Assembly: GCF_028473745.1 (NCBI RefSeq)
Contig: NZ_CP101137.1
Location: 7,509,501 to 7,573,500 of the forward strand
DNA length: 64,000 nt
Origin: Streptomyces sp. M92
GTDB lineage: Bacteria; Actinomycetota; Actinomycetes; Streptomycetales; Streptomycetaceae
Direction: 5' to 3'
Part shown: piece after piece, positions 17,356 to 25,018 of the stretch
Numbering within the stretch: the first letter of the stretch is position 1
Layout: each line of letters begins with the position of its first letter
Notes under the pieces: model-generated
Database searches by the model: none
Told to the model about the DNA's origin: nothing
Seen by the model: the letters and a program-made list of their open reading frames with translations, nothing else
Made by a program: the position numbers and the translations under genes

Positions 17356-18882
17356 ATGTGCGAGGACGACCACGCAGGAATCGGCAGACGCGCGGTGTTC
17401 GTGACGGGAGCCGCCGCCGCGCTTACGTTGGGAACCGTGAGCTTCGCATCGGCGGCACCCCGTGAGCGGCGGACGAGAACGGTGCGGGGCACACTGCCCA
17501 CCGGCTCGCCCGACTTCGTGTACGTCCCCGTCGAGATCCCCTCCGGGGTCCGTGAACTCCACGTCGCCTACACCTACGACCGGCCCGCCGTCCCGGCCGG
17601 CACCGCGGGCAACGCCCTCGACATCGGCCTCTTCGACGAGCGCGGCACCGCACTGGGCGGCCGGGGCTTCAGGGGCTGGTCGGGCGGGGCGCGCACCGAG
17701 TTCTTCGTGCGGGCGGACGACGCGACGCCCGGGTACCTGCCGGGTCCGGTGCGGCCGGGCACGTGGAACATCGCGCTCGGCCCGTACACGGTGGCGCCGC
17801 AGGGCCTGTCGTACGAGATCACGATCACGCTGACGTACGGGGAGCAGGGCGAGACCCCGCGGCCGGTGTACCCGCCGGAGCGCGCGAAGGGGCGGGGCCG
17901 CGCCTGGTACCGGGGCGACTGCCACCTGCACTCGGTGTACTCCGACGGCCGCTACACCCTCGCCGAGATCGCGGAGCTGGCGCGGGCGGCCGGGCTGGAC
18001 TTCATCAACTCCTCGGAGCACAACACGCACTCGGCGCACGCGCACTGGGGACCGGAGGCCGGGGACGACCTGCTGATCATGCTGGGCGAGGAGGTGACGA
18101 CCCGCAACGGGCACGTCGTCGCCCTCGGCACCGACCCCGGCACCTTCGTCGACTGGCGCTACCGGGCCCGGGACAACCGTTTCGGGCGGTTCGCGCGCCA
18201 GATCCGCCGCGCCGGGGGCCTGGTCGTCCCGGCCCACCCGCACGCCACCTGCATCGGCTGCAACTGGAAGTTCGGGTTCGGGGAGGCGGACGCGGTCGAG
18301 GTGTGGAACGGGGCCTACACGCCGGACGACGAGGTGGCGCTCGCCGACTGGGACGGCATGCTGGTCGCCGCCGTACGGGAGGGGCGCGGCGGGCGGCACC
18401 GGGGGGACTGGATCCCGGCGATGGGCAGCAGCGACTCCCACCGCTCCCCCGACGTCATCGGGCGCCCGCAGACCGTCGTCCTCGCCGACGACCTGACCCG
18501 GGAGGCGATCCAGGAGGGCATCCGGGCCGGGCGGTCGTACGTCGCCGAGTCGGCGAAGCTGTCGCTGGCCTTCACCGCCTCCGGCGGGCGGGGCGAGCAC
18601 GCCGGCATCGGTGAGCGGCTGCGCGTGGACGACGACACCCCGGTCACCGTCCGCCTGGAGGTGACGGGCGCCCCGCGCTGCACGGTGCGGTTCGTGACGG
18701 ACCAGGGCGTGCTGTTCACCGGCGGTCCGCTGCCGGTGTCCGGCGCGGACGTCGTGGAATGGCGCACGACGGCGTCCTACGCGGCGTACGTGCGGGCGGA
18801 GCTGCGGCACGAGGCGGCGGCGGGGCCGTTGCCGGGGGCGCTGGCCGCGTTCACGAATCCGATTTTCCTGGGGCGGGGCTAG
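17356..18882 (+). CDS. Exported PHP-domain metal-dependent phosphoesterase
   Basis: A 508-residue protein. GRRAVFVTGAAAALTLG near residues 10-26 followed by ASAAP looks like a twin-arginine (Tat) signal with a cleavage site near residue 35. A beta-rich domain of about 150 residues follows, then a PHP domain starting with DCHLHSVYSDG (D-x-H-x-H), SSEHNTHS and a late SSDSHR. PHP domains hydrolyse phosphate esters with two or three metals. Export through Tat fits a metallo-enzyme folded in the cytoplasm. The ATG at 17356 has GGGAG about 7 bases upstream. It is divergent from fbiC. Confidence 0.88.
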   Translation: MCEDDHAGIGRRAVFVTGAAAALTLGTVSFASAAPRERRTRTVRGTLPTGSPDFVYVPVEIPSGVRELHVAYTYDRPAVPAGTAGNALDIGLFDERGTALGGRGFRGWSGGARTEFFVRADDATPGYLPGPVRPGTWNIALGPYTVAPQGLSYEITITLTYGEQGETPRPVYPPERAKGRGRAWYRGDCHLHSVYSDGRYTLAEIAELARAAGLDFINSSEHNTHSAHAHWGPEAGDDLLIMLGEEVTTRNGHVVALGTDPGTFVDWRYRARDNRFGRFARQIRRAGGLVVPAHPHATCIGCNWKFGFGEADAVEVWNGAYTPDDEVALADWDGMLVAAVREGRGGRHRGDWIPAMGSSDSHRSPDVIGRPQTVVLADDLTREAIQEGIRAGRSYVAESAKLSLAFTASGGRGEHAGIGERLRVDDDTPVTVRLEVTGAPRCTVRFVTDQGVLFTGGPLPVSGADVVEWRTTASYAAYVRAELRHEAAAGPLPGALAAFTNPIFLGRG

Positions 18883-18982
18883 CACGAAGGCCGGCCGGCG
18901 GCAGGCGTATTCACGTAATCGGGAAACGGGCCGAAATACCCTTCGCCGCCTCGGTCCGTGCAGTGCTCATGTAGACTTGTCG

Positions 18983-19065
18983 TGCGTTATCGCAAGGGGA
19001 AGGAAGCCTCAAGGCGATCTGACAGGCGTGGAAACCGAAGGTCCCTCGGACTTCCTTCCCCGATT
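18983..19065. repeat. Structured repeat element, copy 1
   Basis: An 83-base element whose ends pair perfectly: GGGGAAGGAAG (18996-19006) with 19051-19061. Inside are a small hairpin GCC-TCAA-GGC (19006-19015), the conserved core GATCTGACAGGCGTGGAAAC, and a third stem CCGA/TCGG. A small flanking hairpin TGCG-TTAT-CGCA precedes it. The same architecture and core recur at 19874-19963 in the same orientation. Copy 1 lies about 50 bases beyond the stop of the three-helix membrane gene. I cannot match it to a known RNA family; the coding strand of the element is unsettled. Confidence 0.75.
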
Positions 19066-19113
19066 ACCGCTCTTGTCCCTCGACGGAGAATGCACAGCCG
19101 TGCAATTCCCGCG

Positions 19114-19389
19114 CTACTGGCGGACGAGGGCGATCACATTCCAGACGAACGCCCCGTGGGCGAGAAGACACGTGGCCCATGCCCCGCCCGTGCGGGTTCC
19201 GTGGCGCAGCACCGTGCTCCACCCGGCCGCCACCAGGGCGGCGGACAGGGCCACAAGCACCCAGGAAGCGGCGAGCCACGGCGTGGAGGGCTCCGTGAAG
19301 AGCCTTACCAGCGCCGCGGGGGCGAGCGCGAGCAGAGGCAGGGCCCACGTGCCTTCCGTGGCGGCGCGGGGGGACATGGTGTCGGTCAT
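19114..19389 (-). CDS. Small three-helix membrane protein, possible immunity partner
   Basis: A 91-residue protein with three hydrophobic segments at about residues 14-33, 40-60 and 70-89. No family is recognised. It lies 44 bases downstream of a gene for a secreted cationic protein, on the same strand, so the two probably form an operon. Small membrane proteins encoded directly after bacteriocin-like genes are often immunity proteins; that role is inferred only from context and size. The pair sits between two copies of a structured repeat. Confidence 0.6.
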   Translation of the reverse strand: MTDTMSPRAATEGTWALPLLALAPAALVRLFTEPSTPWLAASWVLVALSAALVAAGWSTVLRHGTRTGGAWATCLLAHGAFVWNVIALVRQ

Positions 19390-19433
19390 ACCGAGTACTC
19401 CGTGTCTTCGTGTTCGGCCGAGCGGGGCCCGCG

Positions 19434-19862
19434 TCAGCGGAGGGCGTTGTAGATCTCAAGGAGCGTCAGGCCCGGGGTGATGGCCTTGAGCGGGGCCTTC
19501 ACCCACCAGGACAGCCCGTCGTACCACTTCTTGAAGTCGCTGTACTTGCCCTTGATGGCCTTCGCGAAGCCGCCGATCTTGCTGAACGCGGCCTTGATGG
19601 CACCCCACTTGCCGGCCGCCGCGTACTGACCGCCGGCGACGGCACGCATCTCCGAGCGCTCGGCCGCGGAGAGTTCGGCTGCCAGCGGGCTCGCCAGCAG
19701 GGTGCGCGCCGCCTGCTGGGCCTCGGCCTGCTGCGTGGCGGAGACGGTGACCCGTGCCGGGCCCGGTGCGGGCTGGGCCGCCTGGGCCAGCCCGGCGGTC
19801 CCGCCGAGGACGACGGCCGTGACGGCCGAAACGGCGGCCATACGCAGTGCATTGCTGTTCAT
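19434..19862 (-). CDS. Secreted small protein with cationic amphipathic C-terminus (bacteriocin-like candidate)
   Basis: A 142-residue protein. Residues 1-29 are a Sec signal peptide (MNSNALRMAAVSAVTAVVLG, ending AQA). A helical Ala/Glu/Arg-rich segment runs to about residue 85, ending AVAGGQYA. The last 60 residues are Lys/Trp/Gly-rich and amphipathic (GKWGAIKAAFSKIGGFAKAI, then FKKWYDGLSWWVKAPLK), resembling class II or leaderless bacteriocins in composition. No family is recognised and toxicity is not shown. The ATG at 19862 has AAGGAGAC upstream. The ribosome site overlaps the right arm of a hairpin (CTTGCG-4-CGCAAG on this strand) that ends the structured element at 19874-19963, suggesting translational control. 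Confidence 0.65.
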   Translation of the reverse strand: MNSNALRMAAVSAVTAVVLGGTAGLAQAAQPAPGPARVTVSATQQAEAQQAARTLLASPLAAELSAAERSEMRAVAGGQYAAAGKWGAIKAAFSKIGGFAKAIKGKYSDFKKWYDGLSWWVKAPLKAITPGLTLLEIYNALR

Positions 19863-19873
19863 TCGTGTCTCCT

Positions 19874-19963
19874 TGCGTCGTCGCAAGGGGAAAGAAGCCC
19901 GTACATGGGCGATCTGAACAGGCGTGGAAACCGACGGTCCCCCCGGTACTTCTTCCCCCGATT
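19874..19963. repeat. Structured repeat element, copy 2
   Basis: A 90-base relative of the element at 18983. The outer stem GGGGAAAGAAG (19887-19897) pairs with 19949-19958 with one bulged A. The inner hairpin is longer here (GCCC-6-GGGC, 19897-19910), and the core GATCTGAACAGGCGTGGAAA is nearly identical to copy 1. The helices are kept while their sequences change, which points to a selected structure. On the minus strand it forms the leader of the secreted-protein gene and ends with a hairpin that includes the start of its ribosome site. On the plus strand it would precede the 31-codon ORF at 20003. Confidence 0.75.
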
Positions 19964-20002
19964 CGGTCTGCCGTCATCCCTCTGGTCAGGAGGGAAAACG
20001 AC

Positions 20003-20098
20003 ATGTACCGGAACTCCATTGGTCGGTGGAGCGCCAGGCACACCAGCATGCTACCCACGATTCGATCACTTGACCACCGGCACATACACGCACGGTAA
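20003..20098 (+). CDS. Possible 31-residue small ORF
   Basis: An ATG at 20003 follows AGGAGGGAAAAC, a near-ideal ribosome site, and opens a 31-codon frame rich in Arg, His and Ser (MYRNSIGRWSARHTSMLPTI) ending in TAA. It has no recognisable motif, signal or membrane segment. It lies just beyond structured element copy 2 in the plus direction. The strong ribosome site is the only real support; it could be chance. Confidence 0.3.
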   Translation: MYRNSIGRWSARHTSMLPTIRSLDHRHIHAR

Positions 20099-20147
20099 TT
20101 GAGCATTCATCGAATTCACGCCGGGCGGCCGTTCCCGCTCTCCCGCG

Positions 20148-20942
20148 TCAATTCCCGGCCAGGTCCACGACGACCGCCGCGTGGTCGGAGGGCCACACCC
20201 CGCCCACGGGTCCGTCGCCCGCCCGTCGCGCGGCGCGGACCCGGCCGAGTCCGTCCGGTCCGGGCGGTCCCACGTGGACGTAGTCGATCCGGGCGCCCGG
20301 CACCGGCGGGTCCGGGATGTACGGGTTGGCCGGGTCCCAGGTGGCGCCCGGGGCAGCCGGGTCGGCGTGCTCCCAGGCGTCGTGCAGTCGCCCCGCGCGC
20401 AGGAGGCGGACCTCCGGCGACTCGGGGCGGGCGTTGAGGTCGCCGGTGACGACGGGCGGGAATGCGGTGCCGTGGCGGTGCGCGGCGACGAAGGCCGCGA
20501 GGGCGGCGGCCTGGTCCCGGCGTACGGCGGCGGCGTGGTCTTTGGAGTTGAGGTGAGCGGTGAAGAACGGGACCGGGTGGCCCGGCGCGTCCAGGCGGGC
20601 GTAGAGCGCGAGGCGTCCGTCGTCGAGCTCCTCGGGGGCGGGCAGCCGCAGCGCGGCCCGCTCCGTCACGGGCCAGCGGCTCAGCACCGCGGTGCCGATG
20701 GCCACCGTGTCGTCCCCGATCCGCCGCTGCCACCGCTCGGGGGCCTCGGAGGCGGCCCAGGCGCAGTGCAGGCCGAGTTCACCGGCCAGCCACTCGGCGA
20801 GGTTCGCGCCGTCGTCGGCGGCCCACACCTCCTGGAGCCCGACGACATCGGGACGCAACTCCGCCAGCACGGCGAGGATCGCCTTCTGCCGTTCGGCCCA
20901 CGGCCCGAACCGCCACCACAGATTCCAGGTCACGACCCGCAC
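20148..20942 (-). CDS. Endonuclease/exonuclease/phosphatase-family protein
   Basis: A 264-residue protein with all core motifs of the EEP metallo-hydrolase fold: VTWNLWW at the start, VGLQEVW (catalytic Glu), FTAHLNS, TGDLNARPES (Asp-x-Asn) and the final PSDHAAVVVDL (Asp-His pair). Members cleave nucleic acids, inositol phosphates or sphingomyelin; no substrate can be chosen here. The GTG at 20942 starts one codon before the first conserved strand; an in-frame ATG at 21005 would add 21 residues. It is divergent from the nitroreductase gene. Confidence 0.87.
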   Translation of the reverse strand: MRVVTWNLWWRFGPWAERQKAILAVLAELRPDVVGLQEVWAADDGANLAEWLAGELGLHCAWAASEAPERWQRRIGDDTVAIGTAVLSRWPVTERAALRLPAPEELDDGRLALYARLDAPGHPVPFFTAHLNSKDHAAAVRRDQAAALAAFVAAHRHGTAFPPVVTGDLNARPESPEVRLLRAGRLHDAWEHADPAAPGATWDPANPYIPDPPVPGARIDYVHVGPPGPDGLGRVRAARRAGDGPVGGVWPSDHAAVVVDLAGN

Positions 20943-21037
20943 GACCGCACCACCCGTCTCTCGGCCCCGCCCACACCTTCCCCCCTGAGGTTTTCCGGGG
21001 AACATGGAGGCACACGAGACGGGAGCGTGAACGAACG

Positions 21038-21454
21038 ATGTCGAAGCCGCCCTACGCCGAGAAGAAGTACCGGGCCGTCACGGCCGTCCAGCGCCGGCTG
21101 AACGCCGTGACGCGCCGCCTGCCCGCCCAGACCCTGCTGGAGACCACCGGCCGCGTCTCCGGCCTGCCCCGCCGCACGCCGGTGGGCGGGCGCCGGGTCG
21201 GGGACTCCTTCTGGCTGGTGTCGGAGTTCGGTGAGCGCTCCCAGTACGTCCGCAACATCCGCGCCGACCCGCGGGTACGGGTACGCCTCCGCGGCCGCTG
21301 GTACCCGGGCACGGCCCGCCTCCTGCCCGACGACGACCCGGTCGCCCGCCTCCGTCTCCTCCCCCGACTCAACAGCCTGGCGGTGCGGGCCATGGGCGTC
21401 GGGACGGGGCACCTGACGGTGCGAGTGGACCTGGACGAGGGTGAAAGCAGGTGA
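21038..21454 (+). CDS. Deazaflavin (F420)-dependent nitroreductase-family protein
   Basis: A 138-residue protein of the Ddn/DUF385 split beta-barrel family. The signature LLETTGRVSGLPRRTPVGG, FWLVSEFGERSQYVRNI and RADPRVRVRLRGRWYPG is complete. These proteins bind coenzyme F420 and reduce diverse substrates, or act as small binding proteins. The nearby fbiC gene, which makes the F420 chromophore, fits this cofactor. The gene starts 91 bases before afsR and runs in the same direction. Confidence 0.88.
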   Translation: MSKPPYAEKKYRAVTAVQRRLNAVTRRLPAQTLLETTGRVSGLPRRTPVGGRRVGDSFWLVSEFGERSQYVRNIRADPRVRVRLRGRWYPGTARLLPDDDPVARLRLLPRLNSLAVRAMGVGTGHLTVRVDLDEGESR

Positions 21455-21544
21455 GGGACCTGTGATCGGCGTCTCCCGCGGCTGACGCGGTCGGCATGAA
21501 CAAGGCAAACTGGCCTGGTTGCTCAGGATGTCTAGGGGGACGGC

Positions 21545-24517
21545 ATGGACGGTGTACCGCGGGTTCCGGAGCAGCGGCATCCGGGAAGCCCGGCGGAACC
21601 CGAACCGCCGGCCGCGCTGCGCTTCGGCGTGCTCGGACCGGTACGGGCCTGGCGCGGCGATGAACCGCTGGCCACCGGCTCCCCCCAGCAACGAGCCCTG
21701 CTGGCGGCCCTGCTGCTCCGCGAGGGCCGGACGGTCACCGCGCCCGAGCTGATCGACGCCCTGTGGGGCGAGGAACCGCCGTCGCAGGCACTGGCGGCGG
21801 TACGGACGTACGCGTCGCGGCTGCGGAAGATCCTGGACCCCGGCGTGCTGGTGAGCGAGTCGGGCGGGTACGCGGTGCGGCTGCCGGGCGAGGGCGCCCT
21901 GGACCTGATCGCGGCCCAGGACCTGGCCGCCGAGGCGGAGAAGGCCCGGGGCGCCGGAGACCTGTGCCGCGCCCGTGACGTACTGCGCCGCGCGCTGGCG
22001 CTGTGGGACGGCGAGGTACTGGCGGGCGTACCGGGCCCGTACGCGGAGGGGCAGCGCGTACGCCTGGAGGAGTGGCGGCTCCAACTCCTCGAGACCTGCC
22101 TCGACATGGATCTGGAACAGGGCTGCCACGCCGAGGCCGTCTCGGAGCTGACGGCGCTCACCGCGGCCCACCCCCTGCGCGAACGCCTGCGCGAGCTCCT
22201 GATGCTGGCCCTCTACCGCAGCGGACGCCAGGCGGAGGCCCTCGCGGTCTACGCGGACACGCGCCGCCTGCTGGCCGACGAACTCGGCGTCGACCCGCGC
22301 CCCGGCCTCCAGGAACTCCAGCAGCGCATCCTCCGGGCGGACCCGGCCCTGGCCGAACCGTCGGCACCGGCCGAGGAGACGGCGACGGCCCCGGCCCGCC
22401 CGGCCCAGCTCCCCGCCACGGTGCCCGACTTCACCGGCCGTACGGCCTTCGTCCGCGAGCTGAGCGACGTACTGGCCTCGGCGTCCGGGGACGGGCCGTC
22501 GGGCCGCGTCATGGCGGTCTCCGCGCTGGCCGGCATCGGCGGCGTCGGCAAGACGACCCTCGCGGTGCACGTCGCCCACCGGGCGCGGGCGGCCTTCCCC
22601 GACGGGCAGCTCTACGTCGACCTCCAGGGCGCCGGCGCGCGGGCGGCGGAACCGGAGACGGTGCTGGGCTCCTTCCTGCGCGCCCTCGGCACGCCCGACT
22701 CGGCCGTCCCCGACTCCCTGGAGGAACGCGCCGCCCTCTACCGGTCCGTCCTGGACGGCCGCCGCGTCCTCGTCCTCCTCGACAACGCCCGCGACGCCGC
22801 GCAGGTGCGGCCCCTGCTGCCCGGCACGGACGGGTGCGCGGCGCTCGTCACGTCCCGGGTGCGGATGGTGGACCTCGCCGGGGCGCACCTGGTCGACCTG
22901 GACGTGATGTCCCCGGACGAGGCGCTGACTCTCTTCACCAGGATCGTGGGCGAGGAGCGGGTGGCCTCGGAGCGGGAGGCGGCGCTGGACGTGGTCGGGG
23001 CGTGCGGTTTCCTGCCCCTCGCCATCCGCATCGCCGCTTCCCGGCTGGCGGCCCGCCGCACCTGGACCGTCTCGGTCCTCGCCGCGAAACTGGCGGACGA
23101 GCGGCGCCGGCTGGACGAACTGCGGGCCGGCGACCTGGCGGTCAAGGCCACCTTCGAACTGGGCTACGGCCAGCTGGAACCGGCCCAGGCCCGTGCCTTC
23201 CGGCTGCTGGGGCTGGCGGACGGCCCGGACATCTCCCTGGCGGCCGCGGCGGCGGTACTGGACCTCCCGGTCGAGGACACGGAGGATCTGCTGGAGTCCC
23301 TGGTCGACACGTCCCTGCTGGAGTCGGCGGCCCCCGGCCGCTACCGCCTGCACGACCTCGTCCGCCTCTACGCGCGTGCGTGCGCGGAACGGGACGAGCA
23401 TCCGCCGAGCGAGCGGGGGGCGGCGCTGTCGCGGTTGCTGGACTTCTACCTGGCGACGGCGGCGGGGGTGTACGCGATCGAGCGGCCCGGGGACCGGCTG
23501 GTGGACGGCCTGGAGCCGACGGAGTACCCGGGACTGTCGTTCACCGAGGGATCGGCCGCGCTGGACTGGCTGTACTCCGAGGCGGCACCGTTGCTGGCGG
23601 GTGTGCGGCAGGCCGCGGGAACCGACAGGTTGCGCCGCGCGGTGGACCTGCTGTGGGCGGCGAAGGACCTGGCGGAGTCCGGGGCGAACTCCCACCAGTA
23701 CGAGACGACGGCGAGTGCGATGTGCGAGGCCACCGCGGCCGCCGGGGACACTCGCGCTCAGGGCAGGGCACTGACCACCCTCACCAACGTCCTGCTGGTG
23801 TCCGGCCGCATCCAGCAGGCCGCCGAGCAGGCGGCACTGGCCATGAAACTGGCGGAGTCGGCGCTGGACACGACGGCTGTCAGCTGGGTCGCCAACGACC
23901 GCGGGCTCATCTCACTGCACCAGGGGCGGTATGCGGACGGCCGGGCCTTCCTGGAGCAGGCCATCGACGGGTACCGCGCCGCCGGGAACCGGGCCGGTGA
24001 GGCGCTGAGTCTTTGCAATCTCTCCCGGGCCCACCTGGGCATGGGAAACACCGCCAAGGCCGTGGCCATCGCACACCGCGGGCTGACCGCGCAGCTCGAC
24101 ATCGGCCGGACCATGCGGCTCGCCAACGGGCACTTCACCCTGGGCATCGCGCTGACCCAGGCCGACCGCCACGGCGAAGCCCTCCAGCAGTTCTCCGACG
24201 CCCTGCTCATCTTCGAAGCCCACCGGCAGCGGCTCTGGCAGGGGACGACCAACTTCCGCATCGCCGAGGTCCACCTGGCCGCCCGCCGCCCCGCGCAGGC
24301 GGCCCAGCACGCCGAACAGGCTCTGGCCCTGGGGTGCATCGGGGGTGACCGCATGCGCGGGAACGTGCTGACCCTGTTGGGCCGCGCCCTCTCCGCGCTC
24401 GGTCAGGCGGATCGGGCCAAGGCGTGCTGGCAGGAGGCCCTCAACATCTTCCAGCAGATCGGCGCTCCGCAGGCGGACGACGTGAGGGCACTCCTCTCCC
24501 CTCTGTCAGCGGCCTGA
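21545..24517 (+). CDS. afsR: Global regulator AfsR (SARP with NTPase and TPR domains)
   Basis: A 990-residue protein, close to the 993 residues of S. coelicolor AfsR. Residues about 22-110 form the OmpR-like winged HTH and 115-270 the bacterial transcriptional activator domain; together these make the SARP module. An NB-ARC-type ATPase follows, with Walker A GIGGVGKTT (330-338) and LVLLDNARD as Walker B. The C-terminal third consists of TPR repeats. In S. coelicolor AfsK phosphorylates AfsR, which then activates afsS and so raises actinorhodin and undecylprodigiosin production. The ATG at 21545 opens the known N-terminus. Its target afsS lies 213 bases downstream. Confidence 0.97.
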   Translation: MDGVPRVPEQRHPGSPAEPEPPAALRFGVLGPVRAWRGDEPLATGSPQQRALLAALLLREGRTVTAPELIDALWGEEPPSQALAAVRTYASRLRKILDPGVLVSESGGYAVRLPGEGALDLIAAQDLAAEAEKARGAGDLCRARDVLRRALALWDGEVLAGVPGPYAEGQRVRLEEWRLQLLETCLDMDLEQGCHAEAVSELTALTAAHPLRERLRELLMLALYRSGRQAEALAVYADTRRLLADELGVDPRPGLQELQQRILRADPALAEPSAPAEETATAPARPAQLPATVPDFTGRTAFVRELSDVLASASGDGPSGRVMAVSALAGIGGVGKTTLAVHVAHRARAAFPDGQLYVDLQGAGARAAEPETVLGSFLRALGTPDSAVPDSLEERAALYRSVLDGRRVLVLLDNARDAAQVRPLLPGTDGCAALVTSRVRMVDLAGAHLVDLDVMSPDEALTLFTRIVGEERVASEREAALDVVGACGFLPLAIRIAASRLAARRTWTVSVLAAKLADERRRLDELRAGDLAVKATFELGYGQLEPAQARAFRLLGLADGPDISLAAAAAVLDLPVEDTEDLLESLVDTSLLESAAPGRYRLHDLVRLYARACAERDEHPPSERGAALSRLLDFYLATAAGVYAIERPGDRLVDGLEPTEYPGLSFTEGSAALDWLYSEAAPLLAGVRQAAGTDRLRRAVDLLWAAKDLAESGANSHQYETTASAMCEATAAAGDTRAQGRALTTLTNVLLVSGRIQQAAEQAALAMKLAESALDTTAVSWVANDRGLISLHQGRYADGRAFLEQAIDGYRAAGNRAGEALSLCNLSRAHLGMGNTAKAVAIAHRGLTAQLDIGRTMRLANGHFTLGIALTQADRHGEALQQFSDALLIFEAHRQRLWQGTTNFRIAEVHLAARRPAQAAQHAEQALALGCIGGDRMRGNVLTLLGRALSALGQADRAKACWQEALNIFQQIGAPQADDVRALLSPLSAA

Positions 24518-24545
24518 ACGGCGCCGTAGCCGGGGCCGGGTGGGC

Positions 24546-24567
24546 GTTCAGCGTTTGTTTATGCCCC
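24546..24567 (+). promoter_or_regulatory. AfsR/PhoP-type direct repeat upstream of afsS
   Basis: Two adjacent 11-base units, GTTCAGCGTTT (24546-24556) and GTTTATGCCCC (24557-24567), fit the direct-repeat spacing used by PhoP boxes and by AfsR at the afsS promoter in S. coelicolor. They lie about 165 bases before the afsS start. AfsR and PhoP are known to compete at this promoter; the exact transcription start here is not determined. Confidence 0.65.
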
Positions 24568-24730
24568 TCGGGCACTGTCGTTGCTGTCACACCGTCGCGT
24601 CGGGGGGCAGACGGGGTGGCCGGGAGCCCGAGAAGTATCGTGCGGCTCCGAACGCCCGTCCGGCGGCCCACGGGGGAGCTACCGGACGGGCGTCGCCAAC
24701 TCGCTGACACAGCAGCAAAGGACCGAAGAC

Positions 24731-24919
24731 ATGAGCGACAAGCAGAAGGAAGCGGCGGCCACCCCGCAGGACAACGCCATGCCCACGCCGCCGGCGAACG
24801 ACGAGACCGTCACCACGCTCGACAACGCCATGCCCAGCGGCCCCGCCGACACCATCACCACGATGGACAACGCCATGCCGGCCCCGCCCGCCCTGGACCT
24901 GGACGGCGACGGCAAGTAG
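24731..24919 (+). CDS. afsS: AfsS, small regulator of antibiotic production
   Basis: A 62-residue acidic protein with three repeats centred on DNAMP (residues 14-18, 31-35 and 46-50), each preceded by Thr-rich residues (TPQ, TTL, TTM), and an acidic tail DLDGDG. This is the defining repeat pattern of AfsS (63 residues in S. coelicolor), the AfsR target that stimulates secondary metabolism by an unknown mechanism, perhaps through sigma factors. The ATG at 24731 has AAAGGA 9 bases upstream. A perfect hairpin follows 19 bases after the stop. Confidence 0.96.
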   Translation: MSDKQKEAAATPQDNAMPTPPANDETVTTLDNAMPSGPADTITTMDNAMPAPPALDLDGDGK

Positions 24920-24938
24920 ACCTTCCTCCACACGGGGA

Positions 24939-24976
24939 TCGGCCGCGGCGGCGCGGAGGGGAGCCGCCGCGGCCGA
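24939..24976 (+). terminator. Terminator of afsS
   Basis: A perfect 14-base stem, TCGGCCGCGGCGGC (24939-24952) with 24963-24976, and a 10-base loop. It begins 19 bases after the afsS stop. Confidence 0.85.
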
Positions 24977-24981
24977 CGTGT

Positions 24982-25018
24982 GTCCGGGCGCCGGCGACGA
25001 TGCCGCCGGCGCCCGGAC
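24982..25018 (-). terminator. Terminator of afsK
   Basis: A perfect 15-base stem, GTCCGGGCGCCGGCG (24982-24996) with 25004-25018, and a 7-base loop. It touches the afsK stop codon. With the preceding hairpin it insulates the two convergent genes. Confidence 0.85.

Noticed and set aside
18907-18969. 19-codon minus-strand ORF after repeat copy 1 (MSTARTEAAKG start)
   Set aside because: It has no ribosome site and no conservation that I can judge, so I treat it as chance.
20930-23695. 921-codon minus-strand frame over afsR
   Set aside because: It is antisense to a well-identified gene and shows no domain or ribosome site.
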